In this document: one piece after another, positions 1 to 8,343 of the stretch
Layout: every line of letters begins with the position of its first letter
Numbering within the stretch: the stretch's first letter is position 1
Origin: Flavobacterium sp. HSC-32F16
Lineage (GTDB): Bacteria; Bacteroidota; Bacteroidia; Flavobacteriales; Flavobacteriaceae
Reading direction: 5' to 3'
DNA: 64,000 nucleotides
Assembly (NCBI RefSeq): GCF_024171645.1
Contig: NZ_JALKAC010000002.1
Location: 496,001 to 560,000 of the forward strand
Position numbers and translations under genes: made by a program
Notes under the pieces: generated by a model
The model's database searches: none
Seen by the model: only the letters and a program-made list of their open reading frames with translations
Told to the model about the DNA's origin: nothing

Positions 1-659
1 AAATTATTAGACTGGAAATTAACTCCATCCAATGAATATTGATAGGGTAAAGTTCCACCAGTAGTGTAAGCAGTTATTGTTTGATTTTGTATATGAAAGT
101 TAGTTTCCAGCATAACTGGTTCTGTAATAATCGTGTTTACCGTTGTTTCACACCCCAATGCATCAGTAACAATAATACTGTAATAGCCTCCGGGTAGATT
201 ATTAAAAACATTAGTATTTTGAACGATCTGCCAATTTAATTTATAAGTAAAAGGAGCTTTTCCTCCAGATGTGTTTATAATTATAGAACCATTTTTTTCT
301 CTGGCACAAGTAACCATGTTTGTTTCGAGCGTTGCAGTTAGAGGATCTCCTACGATTAAATTAAAATAATTCGTCGTAACAACACCATTATATTCTATTC
401 TCGCATAAATAGTTTTAGAAGGGACAGTGCTTACATATTGAGCAGGAGTTTCAATCACATTTACTTTATCAGTTGCATTTTCAAGGCTTTCATAATAAGT
501 TATAACAGCAGGCACCTGATTTACGCTGCCAAGTAATAATGATCTGCTGTTGTGCAAATTAAAAGTAGTTATTCCGGAACAATTAACAAGATCACCTGCC
601 TGAGAATAAAATAAATTGTAAAAGAGTAAAAAAAGAAAACAAAGTAGAGTTTTTTTCAT
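1..659 (-). CDS. Secreted SprB-repeat-type surface protein, 5' part only
   Basis: An open frame starts with ATG at 659 and runs off the left edge of the window without a stop, so only the N-terminal 219 residues are visible. It opens with a clear signal peptide (MKKTLLCFLFLLFYNLFYSQ). The following region has the GGxxPFTYxLN and GGYYSIIVTDALGCE patterns of SprB-like repeats (about residues 130-185), and a second such unit begins at the cut (GGTLPYQYSLDG). Such repeats occur in large cell-surface proteins of gliding Bacteroidetes, usually exported by the type IX secretion system; the C-terminal sorting domain would lie outside the window. The 134 bases between its start and the next gene hold nothing recognisable. 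The family call is good; the specific role is unknown. Confidence 0.75.
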   Translation of the reverse strand, partial: MKKTLLCFLFLLFYNLFYSQAGDLVNCSGITTFNLHNSRSLLLGSVNQVPAVITYYESLENATDKVNVIETPAQYVSTVPSKTIYARIEYNGVVTTNYFNLIVGDPLTATLETNMVTCAREKNGSIIINTSGGKAPFTYKLNWQIVQNTNVFNNLPGGYYSIIVTDALGCETTVNTIITEPVMLETNFHIQNQTITAYTTGGTLPYQYSLDGVNFQSNN

Positions 660-793
660 AGTAAAAAATTTGTTAAAATGGACTTAACAAATGTAGATAA
701 AAAACCCAATTCTTAAATAATTATAAAGTAAATATTGTTAAAAAGTTAAAAATTTATTTTAAAATTTAAAATTGAACCTAAAACAATTTATAA

Positions 794-1231
794 TCACTTC
801 AAATACAAATAATGATTAAAATAATCAATAATTGCCTTTCCTTCAAGCAAAACATCGGCGCCAATAATGCCGTGAACAGGTTTAGCTTTGTACGATTCTA
901 AAGCTTCATTTACGTGTGAAAGATCAAAAATTACGATGCTGAAATCTTTGTTTTTCCAGCTTCCTAACTGCAATTTGTTTTGAGATGAAATTTGAGTTGC
1001 CATTCCGGTTCCGCCTGCGCCAGAAGCTTTTGTTTTGGATTTTTTTGCAGATAATTCAAAACGTTCAATACTTTCAAAACCAATACAGGTATTGGAAGCG
1101 CCCGTATCTAAAATGAAATTTCCCGAAATGCCGTTAATTTTAGCTTTTATCTGAAGATGCTGTGTTTTGGTAACCTTGAATTTTATTTTTTTGTAATTCT
1201 CTTTTTTGAGAACCTCGTGAAGATTTTCCAT
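794..1231 (-). CDS. Retropepsin-like aspartic protease domain protein
   Basis: This 145-residue protein carries the aspartic protease signature LDTGAS at residues 41-46 and a later hydrophobic HGIIGADVLL block near residue 120, matching the two conserved elements of the single-domain retropepsin fold (family clan AA). Such proteins work as dimers, each chain giving one catalytic Asp (here Asp42). No signal peptide is visible, so a cytoplasmic location is likely. Its start codon lies 49 bases inside the 3' end of the upstream CHAT gene, in another frame, so the two are probably translationally coupled and co-expressed. Pairing a retropepsin with a CHAT protease suggests a proteolytic relay, but that is inference. 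Substrates are unknown. Confidence 0.72.
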   Translation of the reverse strand: MENLHEVLKKENYKKIKFKVTKTQHLQIKAKINGISGNFILDTGASNTCIGFESIERFELSAKKSKTKASGAGGTGMATQISSQNKLQLGSWKNKDFSIVIFDLSHVNEALESYKAKPVHGIIGADVLLEGKAIIDYFNHYLYLK

Positions 1232-3846
1232 TTTCGATAATGATTGAAAACCAAAAATAAGCCAATTACAATCAATAAACTAATCGCATAATAGATATAA
1301 TTTGTAGATTTTTCTTCTGCCGAAATTGAACCGTAATAAACAAAAGAACTCCAATAGTAAGGTGATTTCTTTGCATTCGGAATTGATTTATCGTTTAAAT
1401 ATTCCAATTTGGCATTTGAATTTGCCTCAAAATAAGAAACATCATTTTTGACATTTTTATAAAAATCAGACATAAAAGCCGAAGTCGTAAAATCATTTAC
1501 TTTCCATAAAGAAAACAGTAAATTCTGCGCACCCGCAAATTGAAAACCTCTTGCAATACTCATCGCGCCTTCTGCTTTATACAACTTTCCAATTCCCGTT
1601 TCGCAGGCACTTAAAACCACTAAATCAGGATTTATATGCAAATTGTACAATTCTGAATACAGGATTTCCTGATCGTAAAATTTAATACTTGCCGGAGTTT
1701 CAATATCGCCAGATGAAGCGTGCGTACTCAAATGCAAAACAGAATAACGGGAAGCATTATTTTTAAAATTAGAAAAACTCGCATTAGAATTTTCTAAATA
1801 TTTCCCTTTAAAATTATTTCGAATTGATTCTAGTTCTTTCTTCGAATAACTCAATTCAAAAGCCGTTTTTTCGAAAACCGGAAAAACGCCCAAAACCGTT
1901 TTCTCTGATTTTGAAACAGGTTTTGAATTCAGATAAATATTGGCTGAGGTATTATAAGCAATTTTGAAATCGTTTAACAAATAATGCATTTTGGCAAAAT
2001 TAGTTGTAGTTGATTCTTGTGTAATTAATGCTTCAAAAGGAAGGAAATTTAAAATTCCGTCGGGAACAATTATTAGATTTTTATACACCTTGTTTAGAGG
2101 TAATTTCAGCATTTTATAAACCCCATAACCATTTTTATTATAACCGGAAATGTTGTTAAGAATAGTATTGGAGTTATTAAAATAATCAATAAACGCTCCA
2201 ATTTGCGGAATCGCAGTATCAGTTATATAAATGTGGTTTAGATTGATTTGTTTATTCCGCAAGGTGAAATAATATAGAATTTCAGAACCCATAAAATAGT
2301 AAACCATTACCGCTTTATCATTTTCTAATTGTGATAAAAGAGATTTTATATTACAATTTTCAGGGATATAATCTGGATTTTTGCCTTGAATCTTCTTCAA
2401 AGAAATCATCAATTCGTTTTGCTTTTTTATAAGACGATTTATTTGTAAAATGTTTGCAGAATCTCCTTTTTGCTGTTCCTTTAAAATAGCATTATTTAAG
2501 TTTTGAAGTTCTTGTAAAAGCTGTTTTTCTTTATTCGAAGCATTTTTAATATTTGAACGATAACGTTGCAAAATACCCGATTTGGATCTTTCTGCAAGTT
2601 GAAAAGCTTTTTCCAGATACTTAATATCGTTCTCTTTTTGATACAATAGATCATAAATTGAAATGCATTTTTCGGTACGATTACGAGAACGCAATTGTGA
2701 AATGATTTTCGAGTTTTCGTAAAATACAACATTCATCAATATATCTTCAATGTGAAAGGAAAGATGAAAAGCATCAAGCGCTTTTTTTGGCTGATTTTGT
2801 CGAATAAAAATTTCTGCTTGTAAATCTAGTGCATCAATTAAAACCGTTTCGGCGTATAATTCAGTTTCATTTGGCAAATTACTTTTTGATTTGTAATTCG
2901 GAATTAAAATTTCAAAAATCGAATTAATTTGTTTAGAACATTCGTCATATTTGTGTTCAGCAAAAAGCAATAAAGCTTTTTCATAATAAAATTTTGCCAT
3001 TTTTCTTGGCTGAATATCCGGTGTTTCTAAAAACAATTTCTCGGCTTTTTTCAAATAAGAATTAGCAGTTTCATATTGTTGCCATTGTCTGTTCATCGAA
3101 GCTAAATTTCGATAAGCATTAGATAAAGTTTCTGATTGATTTTTTTCGTTTTGTAAATATTTAATAGAAGATTTAAACGCACTTTCGATATCTGGGGGTG
3201 ATTTCACAATCCATACCCTCTTTTGAGAATCTAATAAATAATTATTCCCCAAATTATTCCATAAAATTCCCTTTTGCAAATTCGATAATTGCTCTGTTTT
3301 TAGAGTATTTTCTAAAAGCTCAATTGCCAAAGAAATTTTTCCTGAACTCTGATAAACATTCGATAAATTCAAAATTGCAGCAAACTTTTGTTTTTGTGCG
3401 TCAGAATAATTTTTAGACGTATTTACAATAAAAAAATATTGTTTAATGGTATTTTCGGCGCTGTCATAATCGCCCAAAACCGTATATAAATTCCCTAAAG
3501 GTTTTAAGCAGAATTCAATAATATCGTAATTGCTGAGTTTGTGTTTTTGATAAATCTTCCACGCTTTTTCATAACTCGAAATTGCATTTTGTGTCTGTCC
3601 AAACTGATTTTCATAATACGCTTTATTACAGTTTAAAACCACAATTGCCAACAATTCATCTTTGGTTTTAGGTTTAGGATTTTTCCAAAAATCAGCTTCT
3701 GTAACGTTTAAATTTTGCAACGCTTTCGCGGAAGGATGAGCAACAAAACGATCAACAGCATTATATATTTTATCTTCCTGATTCTGTCCTGAAACATTCA
3801 GAGTTAGGAAAAGAAAGATTAAACCATATAAGTTATATAAGTTCAT
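1183..3846 (-). CDS. TPR-CHAT domain protein (caspase-like peptidase), exported and membrane-anchored
   Basis: An 887-residue protein with an N-terminal hydrophobic signal (about residues 1-20), a long helical TPR region (about 60-440), a coiled-coil stretch (about 440-490) and a C-terminal CHAT domain. The caspase-like dyad is visible as the His of HLSTHAS (about residue 709) and the Cys of LSACETG (about 748), both intact, so the peptidase should be active. A membrane segment near residues 850-868 and a basic tail (RKWKIF...KKRITKK) suggest a periplasmic body anchored at its C-terminus. The first nine residues (MNLYNLYGL) are encoded by the first unit of a tandem repeat array just upstream, so the start region may have been remodelled. 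It overlaps the retropepsin gene downstream and follows the PKD protein gene. Confidence 0.85.
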   Translation of the reverse strand: MNLYNLYGLIFLFLTLNVSGQNQEDKIYNAVDRFVAHPSAKALQNLNVTEADFWKNPKPKTKDELLAIVVLNCNKAYYENQFGQTQNAISSYEKAWKIYQKHKLSNYDIIEFCLKPLGNLYTVLGDYDSAENTIKQYFFIVNTSKNYSDAQKQKFAAILNLSNVYQSSGKISLAIELLENTLKTEQLSNLQKGILWNNLGNNYLLDSQKRVWIVKSPPDIESAFKSSIKYLQNEKNQSETLSNAYRNLASMNRQWQQYETANSYLKKAEKLFLETPDIQPRKMAKFYYEKALLLFAEHKYDECSKQINSIFEILIPNYKSKSNLPNETELYAETVLIDALDLQAEIFIRQNQPKKALDAFHLSFHIEDILMNVVFYENSKIISQLRSRNRTEKCISIYDLLYQKENDIKYLEKAFQLAERSKSGILQRYRSNIKNASNKEKQLLQELQNLNNAILKEQQKGDSANILQINRLIKKQNELMISLKKIQGKNPDYIPENCNIKSLLSQLENDKAVMVYYFMGSEILYYFTLRNKQINLNHIYITDTAIPQIGAFIDYFNNSNTILNNISGYNKNGYGVYKMLKLPLNKVYKNLIIVPDGILNFLPFEALITQESTTTNFAKMHYLLNDFKIAYNTSANIYLNSKPVSKSEKTVLGVFPVFEKTAFELSYSKKELESIRNNFKGKYLENSNASFSNFKNNASRYSVLHLSTHASSGDIETPASIKFYDQEILYSELYNLHINPDLVVLSACETGIGKLYKAEGAMSIARGFQFAGAQNLLFSLWKVNDFTTSAFMSDFYKNVKNDVSYFEANSNAKLEYLNDKSIPNAKKSPYYWSSFVYYGSISAEEKSTNYIYYAISLLIVIGLFLVFNHYRKWKIFTRFSKKRITKK

Positions 3847-4120
3847 ATTAATTTATTACGGATAGTTTTAAAGTTAAACCATATAAGTTATATAAGTTCA
3901 TATTAATTTATTGCGGATAGTTTTAAAGTTAAACCATATAAGTTCATATTAATTTATTGCAGATAGTTTTAAAGTTAAACCATATAAGTTATATAAGTTC
4001 ATATTAATTTATTACGGATAGTTTTAAAGTTAAACCATATAAGTGATATAAGTTCATGTTAATTTGTTGCGGATAGCTTTAAAGTTAAATCATATAAGTT
4101 ATATAAGCTTATTTGAACTT
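3821..4120. repeat. 55-bp direct tandem repeat array, six units
   Basis: Units of 55 bp begin with aaaccatataagtt and end with gatagttttaaagtt, at 3821-3875, 3876-3930, 3931-3976 (46 bp, lacking one internal 9-bp block), 3977-4031 and 4032-4086, followed by a partial sixth from 4087. Read on the minus strand, each full unit contains an ATG followed by the codons for MNLYNLYGL. Only in the unit nearest the CHAT gene does this frame continue into a long protein; in copies further upstream it reads into TLKLSVIN and a stop, giving 17-residue mini-ORFs. Units differ by a few substitutions, consistent with duplication followed by drift. There are no unique spacers, so it is not a CRISPR array. Confidence 0.9.
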
Positions 4121-4160
4121 GTTTTTTAAGAGAAACAAACAGAAATTCCAGCTTTTTAAT

Positions 4161-4184
4161 ATGAACTTATATCACTTATATGGT
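4161..4184. repeat. Inverted partial copy of the tandem repeat
   Basis: These 24 bases are an exact reverse complement of 4034-4057 inside the fifth repeat unit, including that unit's distinguishing 'aagtgatata' variant. The two could pair across about 100 bases in RNA or cruciform DNA, upstream of the CHAT gene and just downstream of the PKD gene, and may act as a terminator or processing site. Confidence 0.7.
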
Positions 4185-4195
4185 GAAAAAAAACC

Positions 4196-6148
4196 TTAAA
4201 ACTTCCATATTCCATAAACCTGAAAATAATTAAAATTCTGTTCAAAATTAATTACATAACGCGCGCCCAAGCTCGGTCCAATTCTGGCGAAACCAGCCGT
4301 TAAATCAAACAAAAGACCCGTTTTAATATCAGTAAAAGAAGTTTTTACTTGGTTGGATGTTGTGCTGGTATCGATTAAAAAGTTTTCTTTATCACCTTCG
4401 TACGTGTCAATTTTTATATTTTGATTTTGTTCTTGTGAAACATTTATATTCGCCTGAATTCCGGCGCCAATTCCGATATAATTATTAATGTTATAGCGAA
4501 TCAAAACAGGAACTTCCCAATTAATATTTTTATTTTCGGTTGCAGTTGTTGTGCGTATCAACTGCCTCACTCCATTTGCATTCGTATTTATTTGGTCTAC
4601 AACAGTAACCGCACTATTATATTGGTTTAAAGCATTTACCCATTCAACCTGCCAATAAAAACGATACGATTTAAAAGGCGAAAGCGTCGCACCCACAAAA
4701 TAACTCGTCGATTTATCTAAATCAGGATAAAAATTATAACCCGCTTTTACGCCAATCGAAATTCCCGGCAAAAACCGAGTAGTGGCATAATTGGTAATTA
4801 TAGGTTCATTTTTATCGAAAATAATTGAAGTTCGGCTTTTGGTTTTTACTTTATGAAAGTCTTCGCCAAACTTCATTGAGTATTTTACAAAACCTTTTGT
4901 GCTGTCTTTTTCTTTTACATTTTTCTGTTCTGTTCCCGGCAGATAAATATTTTTAAACGTAAAAATAATTTGTTTTTGTTTGATGATTGTGTCGAGACAG
5001 CTTACGGTTGGTTCTTCGCCTTTTGGGCAAATCGGACATTCGGGATACATACTTTCAATTTGGAAAGTCTTCTTGTCAAACATATCCGGAATATCCGTTT
5101 CTAAACGAATTTTTCTCGCCGGACCTTCACCATTATTTTGGAAACGGGTTTTAAAATTTACCCTTTTAAAACGAACCAATCTGTAATTCATAAAACGTCC
5201 GTTAGAACCCATTTTATTGGGGTCGTGCGACGTTACGATTTCCATTTCAAGATTTTTAATCTTATGGTTTTTATAACTTCGATTCGGAACAAAAATACCG
5301 CGCATCGTAACCGTTGCACTCGTATCTTTTATCATTTCGGGAGTTGTTTTAAACGTATAAAAAACATTGCGTGTTTCTCCCGGATTAGCATCATCAAATT
5401 CTAAAACCGAAACATTATGATAGGTTTTATTGGCATCTAAAAGCGAAGCATCAAGATTTTCTTCGGTAGTTGTATTTCGGTATTTTTTAAATTTGAAACT
5501 GTTTTCGGCGGAAGCCAAAAAATTATGCGAATCGTCAAGATCATCGACAGAAACAACTAAATTTTCTTTTACTTCACGTTCGTTTGCATACGTTCTATAA
5601 TCACTTAATTCGAAGTTATTATGTTTGAATTGCTTTTCATTATAAAATAAATAAAGCTTTCCGCTGGAAACATAATTCTCCAGATTTTGATAACTTACTA
5701 CGACTACCATTTCCTGCTCCGGAATGGGATCGCAATTTTTCAAAATTGCAAAACCATTTTGATCTGCGATAGAAGCAATGTCTTTATAATTGGTATCGGT
5801 TATATCATTTACAGCCACTTTTTTTGGGCGTGTTGCCGGAGGTTTTCCATTGTCGTAATTGTTCGTTACCGCAAGTCTTGTTGTATAAGTTCCTTTCTTC
5901 TTATACACATGTTTTGGCTCTGCTTCTTTGCTGTAATGTCCGTCGCCAAGTTCCCATAAATAAGAATAACTTGGTTTTGGCGCGCCCGCAATCGGAATCA
6001 ATGGCGGTGTTTCGGGTTTAAAGTTTACTGCATTTCCGTTTTGGATAAAACCAATAACGGCTCTTCGGGTTATGGTGTCTTTTACTTTGGTTTGTCCTAT
6101 TGAAAAAATCGAAAATAGAATAAAGAAAATAGACAGTTGTGGTTTCAT
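4196..6148 (-). CDS. PKD-domain protein with C-terminal outer-membrane barrel-like region
   Basis: A 650-residue exported protein: signal peptide at residues 1-19 (ending SIGQ), a PKD-like domain around residues 55-115 (YLWELGDG ... GTYTTRLAV is the typical WDFGDG core and following strand), a long middle region with CPICPKGEE (a small Cys cluster) and a C-terminal third rich in alternating aromatic strands (GVKAGYNFYP, RFYWQVEWVN, INFEQNFNYFQVYGIWKF) ending in an aromatic residue, as in outer-membrane barrels. It likely sits in the outer membrane with the PKD domain exposed. It lies between the lipoprotein and CHAT genes, all on the minus strand, after a terminator and before the repeat array. 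The exact role is unknown. Confidence 0.65.
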   Translation of the reverse strand: MKPQLSIFFILFSIFSIGQTKVKDTITRRAVIGFIQNGNAVNFKPETPPLIPIAGAPKPSYSYLWELGDGHYSKEAEPKHVYKKKGTYTTRLAVTNNYDNGKPPATRPKKVAVNDITDTNYKDIASIADQNGFAILKNCDPIPEQEMVVVVSYQNLENYVSSGKLYLFYNEKQFKHNNFELSDYRTYANEREVKENLVVSVDDLDDSHNFLASAENSFKFKKYRNTTTEENLDASLLDANKTYHNVSVLEFDDANPGETRNVFYTFKTTPEMIKDTSATVTMRGIFVPNRSYKNHKIKNLEMEIVTSHDPNKMGSNGRFMNYRLVRFKRVNFKTRFQNNGEGPARKIRLETDIPDMFDKKTFQIESMYPECPICPKGEEPTVSCLDTIIKQKQIIFTFKNIYLPGTEQKNVKEKDSTKGFVKYSMKFGEDFHKVKTKSRTSIIFDKNEPIITNYATTRFLPGISIGVKAGYNFYPDLDKSTSYFVGATLSPFKSYRFYWQVEWVNALNQYNSAVTVVDQINTNANGVRQLIRTTTATENKNINWEVPVLIRYNINNYIGIGAGIQANINVSQEQNQNIKIDTYEGDKENFLIDTSTTSNQVKTSFTDIKTGLLFDLTAGFARIGPSLGARYVINFEQNFNYFQVYGIWKF

Positions 6149-6211
6149 AACTAGATAGTTTTGGGTTCTAAAATGGTAATAATCAATTTAAAACAGGATT
6201 AAATGTAAAAA

Positions 6212-6236
6212 AAAGTGATGAGCAAATCATCACTTT
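6212..6236 (-). terminator. Intrinsic terminator after the lipoprotein gene
   Basis: Nine-base arms (6212-6220 and 6228-6236) enclose a 7-base loop. On the minus strand the hairpin is followed by a run of eight T. It sits 23 bases past the stop of the lipoprotein gene, so the PKD gene probably needs readthrough or its own promoter. Confidence 0.75.
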
Positions 6237-6258
6237 CTCTTAAAAAAGCATTAGTTAG

Positions 6259-7248
6259 TTACTGAATGGCATTAATTGCAGCAACAAGCTGAGCTTCGGT
6301 ACCCACTGTTGTTTCGGCAAGGGTAAAGGTATAAATGTCGTTGGCTGCAACTGTTACGGCTTTAATTGCATATCTCCACTGACCATTGGATTCTGTCACA
6401 AAAATTACGTGACATTTTAATCCAATTGGAATCTGGCCATAGTGTTCGCTAAATAATCCTGCAGGCGTGTAAGTATCTAGTTTTGCCAATGCATTTGTAC
6501 CTTCACCATCATAAGAAAGGTAAACAGCGCTGTTGTCATTATTATATCCGTCTGGGGCTTTTGCTAATAGAGTTGTTTTTGATCTCGGATCGCTGTAAAA
6601 ACGGTCTACATTTGTCCAGCCAAAGTTTCCAAAAGTTACATAATAATTGGCACCTTCACCTTGAACACCGCCTTTTCCGCCGGTTCCGTCAGCATTTGCT
6701 TTTGCTTCTCTCCAGGCCAATTCTCCTTTGTCATCAATTACTCCAGTCCATAAAGTCATTAAGTTGTCAAAACCATCTGTTAAAGCAGTTGGAACAATCA
6801 TGTTCATTGTGCAGGAAGTTTGAAGTTCAACACCGCCTTGAGTTGCTTTGATGAAAAATTCTCCGCCTGAAATTAAAAGGTTTTTCTTTCCATCGGCAGT
6901 AATTCCCATTGTTGGTTTATTGGTAACCAGCATATTTCCTTTGTCAAAAAGTTCGATGTATTCTATATCAACTTGACCCGTTACAGGATTTCCGTTTTTA
7001 GTTAAACAGTCTCCGTTTATGTATAATTTTACTCCTTTTGCAGAGGTTAACGTTACGACACCATTTCCTGCCGTTAAGGTAAAGTTTTGAGTATTTCTTT
7101 TTACGCCTTTTTCGCTGATGCTTTTAAACGCTGTCGAAGTTGGCGGTAAAACAATATTGCCGTTGTCTTCTACATCGCTGTTATCGCAGCTTATAAATGA
7201 GGTTAGTAAAAGGAATAAAAGTCCGATTGTTTTAAAATTTGTGTTCAT
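6259..7248 (-). CDS. Lipoprotein of unknown function
   Basis: A 329-residue protein with a lipoprotein signal: a hydrophobic stretch (TIGLLFLLLTSF) then the lipobox ISC at about residue 21, followed by DNSDVED, whose acidic character fits flavobacterial surface-exposed lipoproteins. The body is beta-rich (TLTSAKGVKLYINGDCL, QVDIEYIELFDKGNML) and Gly-rich near residues 185-200, with no catalytic motif that I recognise. Its mid part resembles extracellular structural domains found beside regulatory and surface genes in Bacteroidetes. A GGGTAACAA box, shared with the next gene upstream, lies 52 bases before the start, which suggests joint control with the sigma-factor locus. Function is not assigned. 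Confidence 0.8.
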   Translation of the reverse strand: MNTNFKTIGLLFLLLTSFISCDNSDVEDNGNIVLPPTSTAFKSISEKGVKRNTQNFTLTAGNGVVTLTSAKGVKLYINGDCLTKNGNPVTGQVDIEYIELFDKGNMLVTNKPTMGITADGKKNLLISGGEFFIKATQGGVELQTSCTMNMIVPTALTDGFDNLMTLWTGVIDDKGELAWREAKANADGTGGKGGVQGEGANYYVTFGNFGWTNVDRFYSDPRSKTTLLAKAPDGYNNDNSAVYLSYDGEGTNALAKLDTYTPAGLFSEHYGQIPIGLKCHVIFVTESNGQWRYAIKAVTVAANDIYTFTLAETTVGTEAQLVAAINAIQ

Positions 7249-7299
7249 AATTTCTGGTTTTAATGATTATTATATTGATAGATGTTCGAGGTTAAAATT

Positions 7300-7308
7300 T
7301 TGTTACCC
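7300..7308 (-). promoter_or_regulatory. GGGTAACAA box upstream of the lipoprotein gene
   Basis: Reading the minus strand, GGGTAACAA lies 52 bases before the ATG of the lipoprotein gene. The same nine bases, same orientation, lie 63 bases before the small membrane protein gene next to the divergent sigma-factor gene. This may be the recognition element of that sigma factor. The inference rests on two sites only. Confidence 0.35.
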
Positions 7309-7327
7309 CTGTTTTTGATTTTTTTAT

Positions 7328-7627
7328 TTATAAAGAAAGACACTTGTCTTCAAACAGATTTCCATCTTCGTCGACAGCTACGAGAATGCTCTGCTTCCGC
7401 GAAAGCGTAACAATTAAATAGATCCAGACAACAGACCAAAGCCCGAAAGTGAGGCAGGTAAGAAATAAATGAAAGGTATGTTTAATGGCTTTTTTTTCTT
7501 TGGATAAAACAACATACGGCAGTTTCTCGTTATGTTCTACAATTACAAAACCATTTCGGGTTTTGGCAGAAATCATTTTATAAAACTGATCTAAAGTCTT
7601 TTTGTTTGTAAATTGATACGTTTCCAT
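7328..7627 (-). CDS. Small membrane protein of unknown function
   Basis: A 99-residue protein with a polar N-terminal half, one long hydrophobic segment at about residues 51-75 (HLFLTCLTFGLWSVVWIYLI) that could span the membrane once or form a hairpin, and a short C-terminal tail (VAVDEDGNLFED). It reads away from the divergent sigma-factor gene with about 130 bases between them. It lies upstream of the lipoprotein gene in the same direction with 79 bases between. No family is recognised. Its position suggests a link with the sigma/anti-sigma pair or the CHAT block. Confidence 0.6.
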   Translation of the reverse strand: METYQFTNKKTLDQFYKMISAKTRNGFVIVEHNEKLPYVVLSKEKKAIKHTFHLFLTCLTFGLWSVVWIYLIVTLSRKQSILVAVDEDGNLFEDKCLSL

Positions 7628-7689
7628 TTTCTCTTAATTTTAACTCTTTTAAAAGATATTTGTTTTCGTATATCAATTGCCATAATCAA

Positions 7690-7698
7690 TTGTTACCC
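7690..7698 (-). promoter_or_regulatory. Second GGGTAACAA box in the divergent intergenic region
   Basis: The same nine bases as at 7300-7308, again on the minus strand, 63 bases before the start of the small membrane protein gene and 59 bases before the divergent sigma-factor gene. Its place between the sigma gene and a divergent gene would allow autoregulation. A caution: GGGGTAACAA also occurs inside the sigma-factor coding sequence at 8048-8057, so chance matches exist in this region. Confidence 0.35.
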
Positions 7699-7756
7699 TA
7701 TTATTTGAAATTTATTTAAGATTCTTTTTTAACTTTATCTGATTAAAAGTTTTTTT

Positions 7757-8341
7757 ATGGATAAAAACAAAGTACATCCTGACCAAAAATATATTGATGG
7801 CCTTGCCGAAAATAATTCGGCAGTAATTCAGTCTATCTATAAAAAGTTTGTTCCTAAAGTTGTGATGTTTATTATGAACAATTCCGGCGATCGAGATCAG
7901 GCGCAGGATGTGGTTCAGGAAATATTGATTTTGCTTTTTAATCAGGCCAAAGCCAATTCGCTAAAACTAACTTGTCCGTTTGATGCTTACTTCTTTTTAT
8001 TGTGTAAAAGAAAATGGCTCAACGAACTGAAAAAAACATCAAATAAAGGGGTAACAATTATTGAAGATGTTTTATCTATCAATGAATCTGCGCACGAGTT
8101 AATTGGGCAAACCGAGCAATTTGACGAAAGACAACATCTTTTTGACACCATGTTTGAGAAACTGGGAGATAAATGTAAAGAGTTGTTAAAGCTGAGTTTC
8201 GAAATTAAATCGATGGAAGAAGTGGCCGAAAAACTAAACGTAACATATGGTTATGTACGTAAAAAGAAATCATTATGTGTGGGTCAGTTAACGCAATGGA
8301 TTCAGGAAGCAAAAAACTTTAAATCTTTAAAAAATAATTAG
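7757..8341 (+). CDS. RNA polymerase sigma-70 family (ECF-type) sigma factor
   Basis: A 194-residue protein with sigma region 2 at about residues 20-95 (SGDRDQAQDVVQEILILLF, then an RKRWLNELKK-like segment that fits the DNA-melting part) and region 4 at about 135-190, where LKLSFEIKSMEEVAEKLNVT then GYVRKKK form the helix-turn-helix that reads the -35 element. It ends two bases before the gene for a membrane TPR protein, so the two are co-transcribed, a common sigma/anti-sigma layout. Divergent genes and the shared GGGTAACAA boxes point to the lipoprotein and small membrane protein genes, and perhaps the CHAT block, as targets; that is inference. Confidence 0.85.
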   Translation: MDKNKVHPDQKYIDGLAENNSAVIQSIYKKFVPKVVMFIMNNSGDRDQAQDVVQEILILLFNQAKANSLKLTCPFDAYFFLLCKRKWLNELKKTSNKGVTIIEDVLSINESAHELIGQTEQFDERQHLFDTMFEKLGDKCKELLKLSFEIKSMEEVAEKLNVTYGYVRKKKSLCVGQLTQWIQEAKNFKSLKNN

Positions 8342-8343
8342 TC

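Noticed and set aside
3821..4120. CRISPR array
   Set aside because: Units abut each other without unique spacers and no cas gene is nearby; it is a direct tandem repeat.
6483..6851. 122-residue plus-strand frame inside the lipoprotein gene
   Set aside because: His/Leu-rich shadow of the reverse-strand coding sequence; no signal or domain, and the opposite gene has clear coding character.
8048..8057. A third sigma-factor box GGGTAACAA
   Set aside because: It lies inside the sigma-factor coding sequence and no gene start follows, so I treat it as chance.
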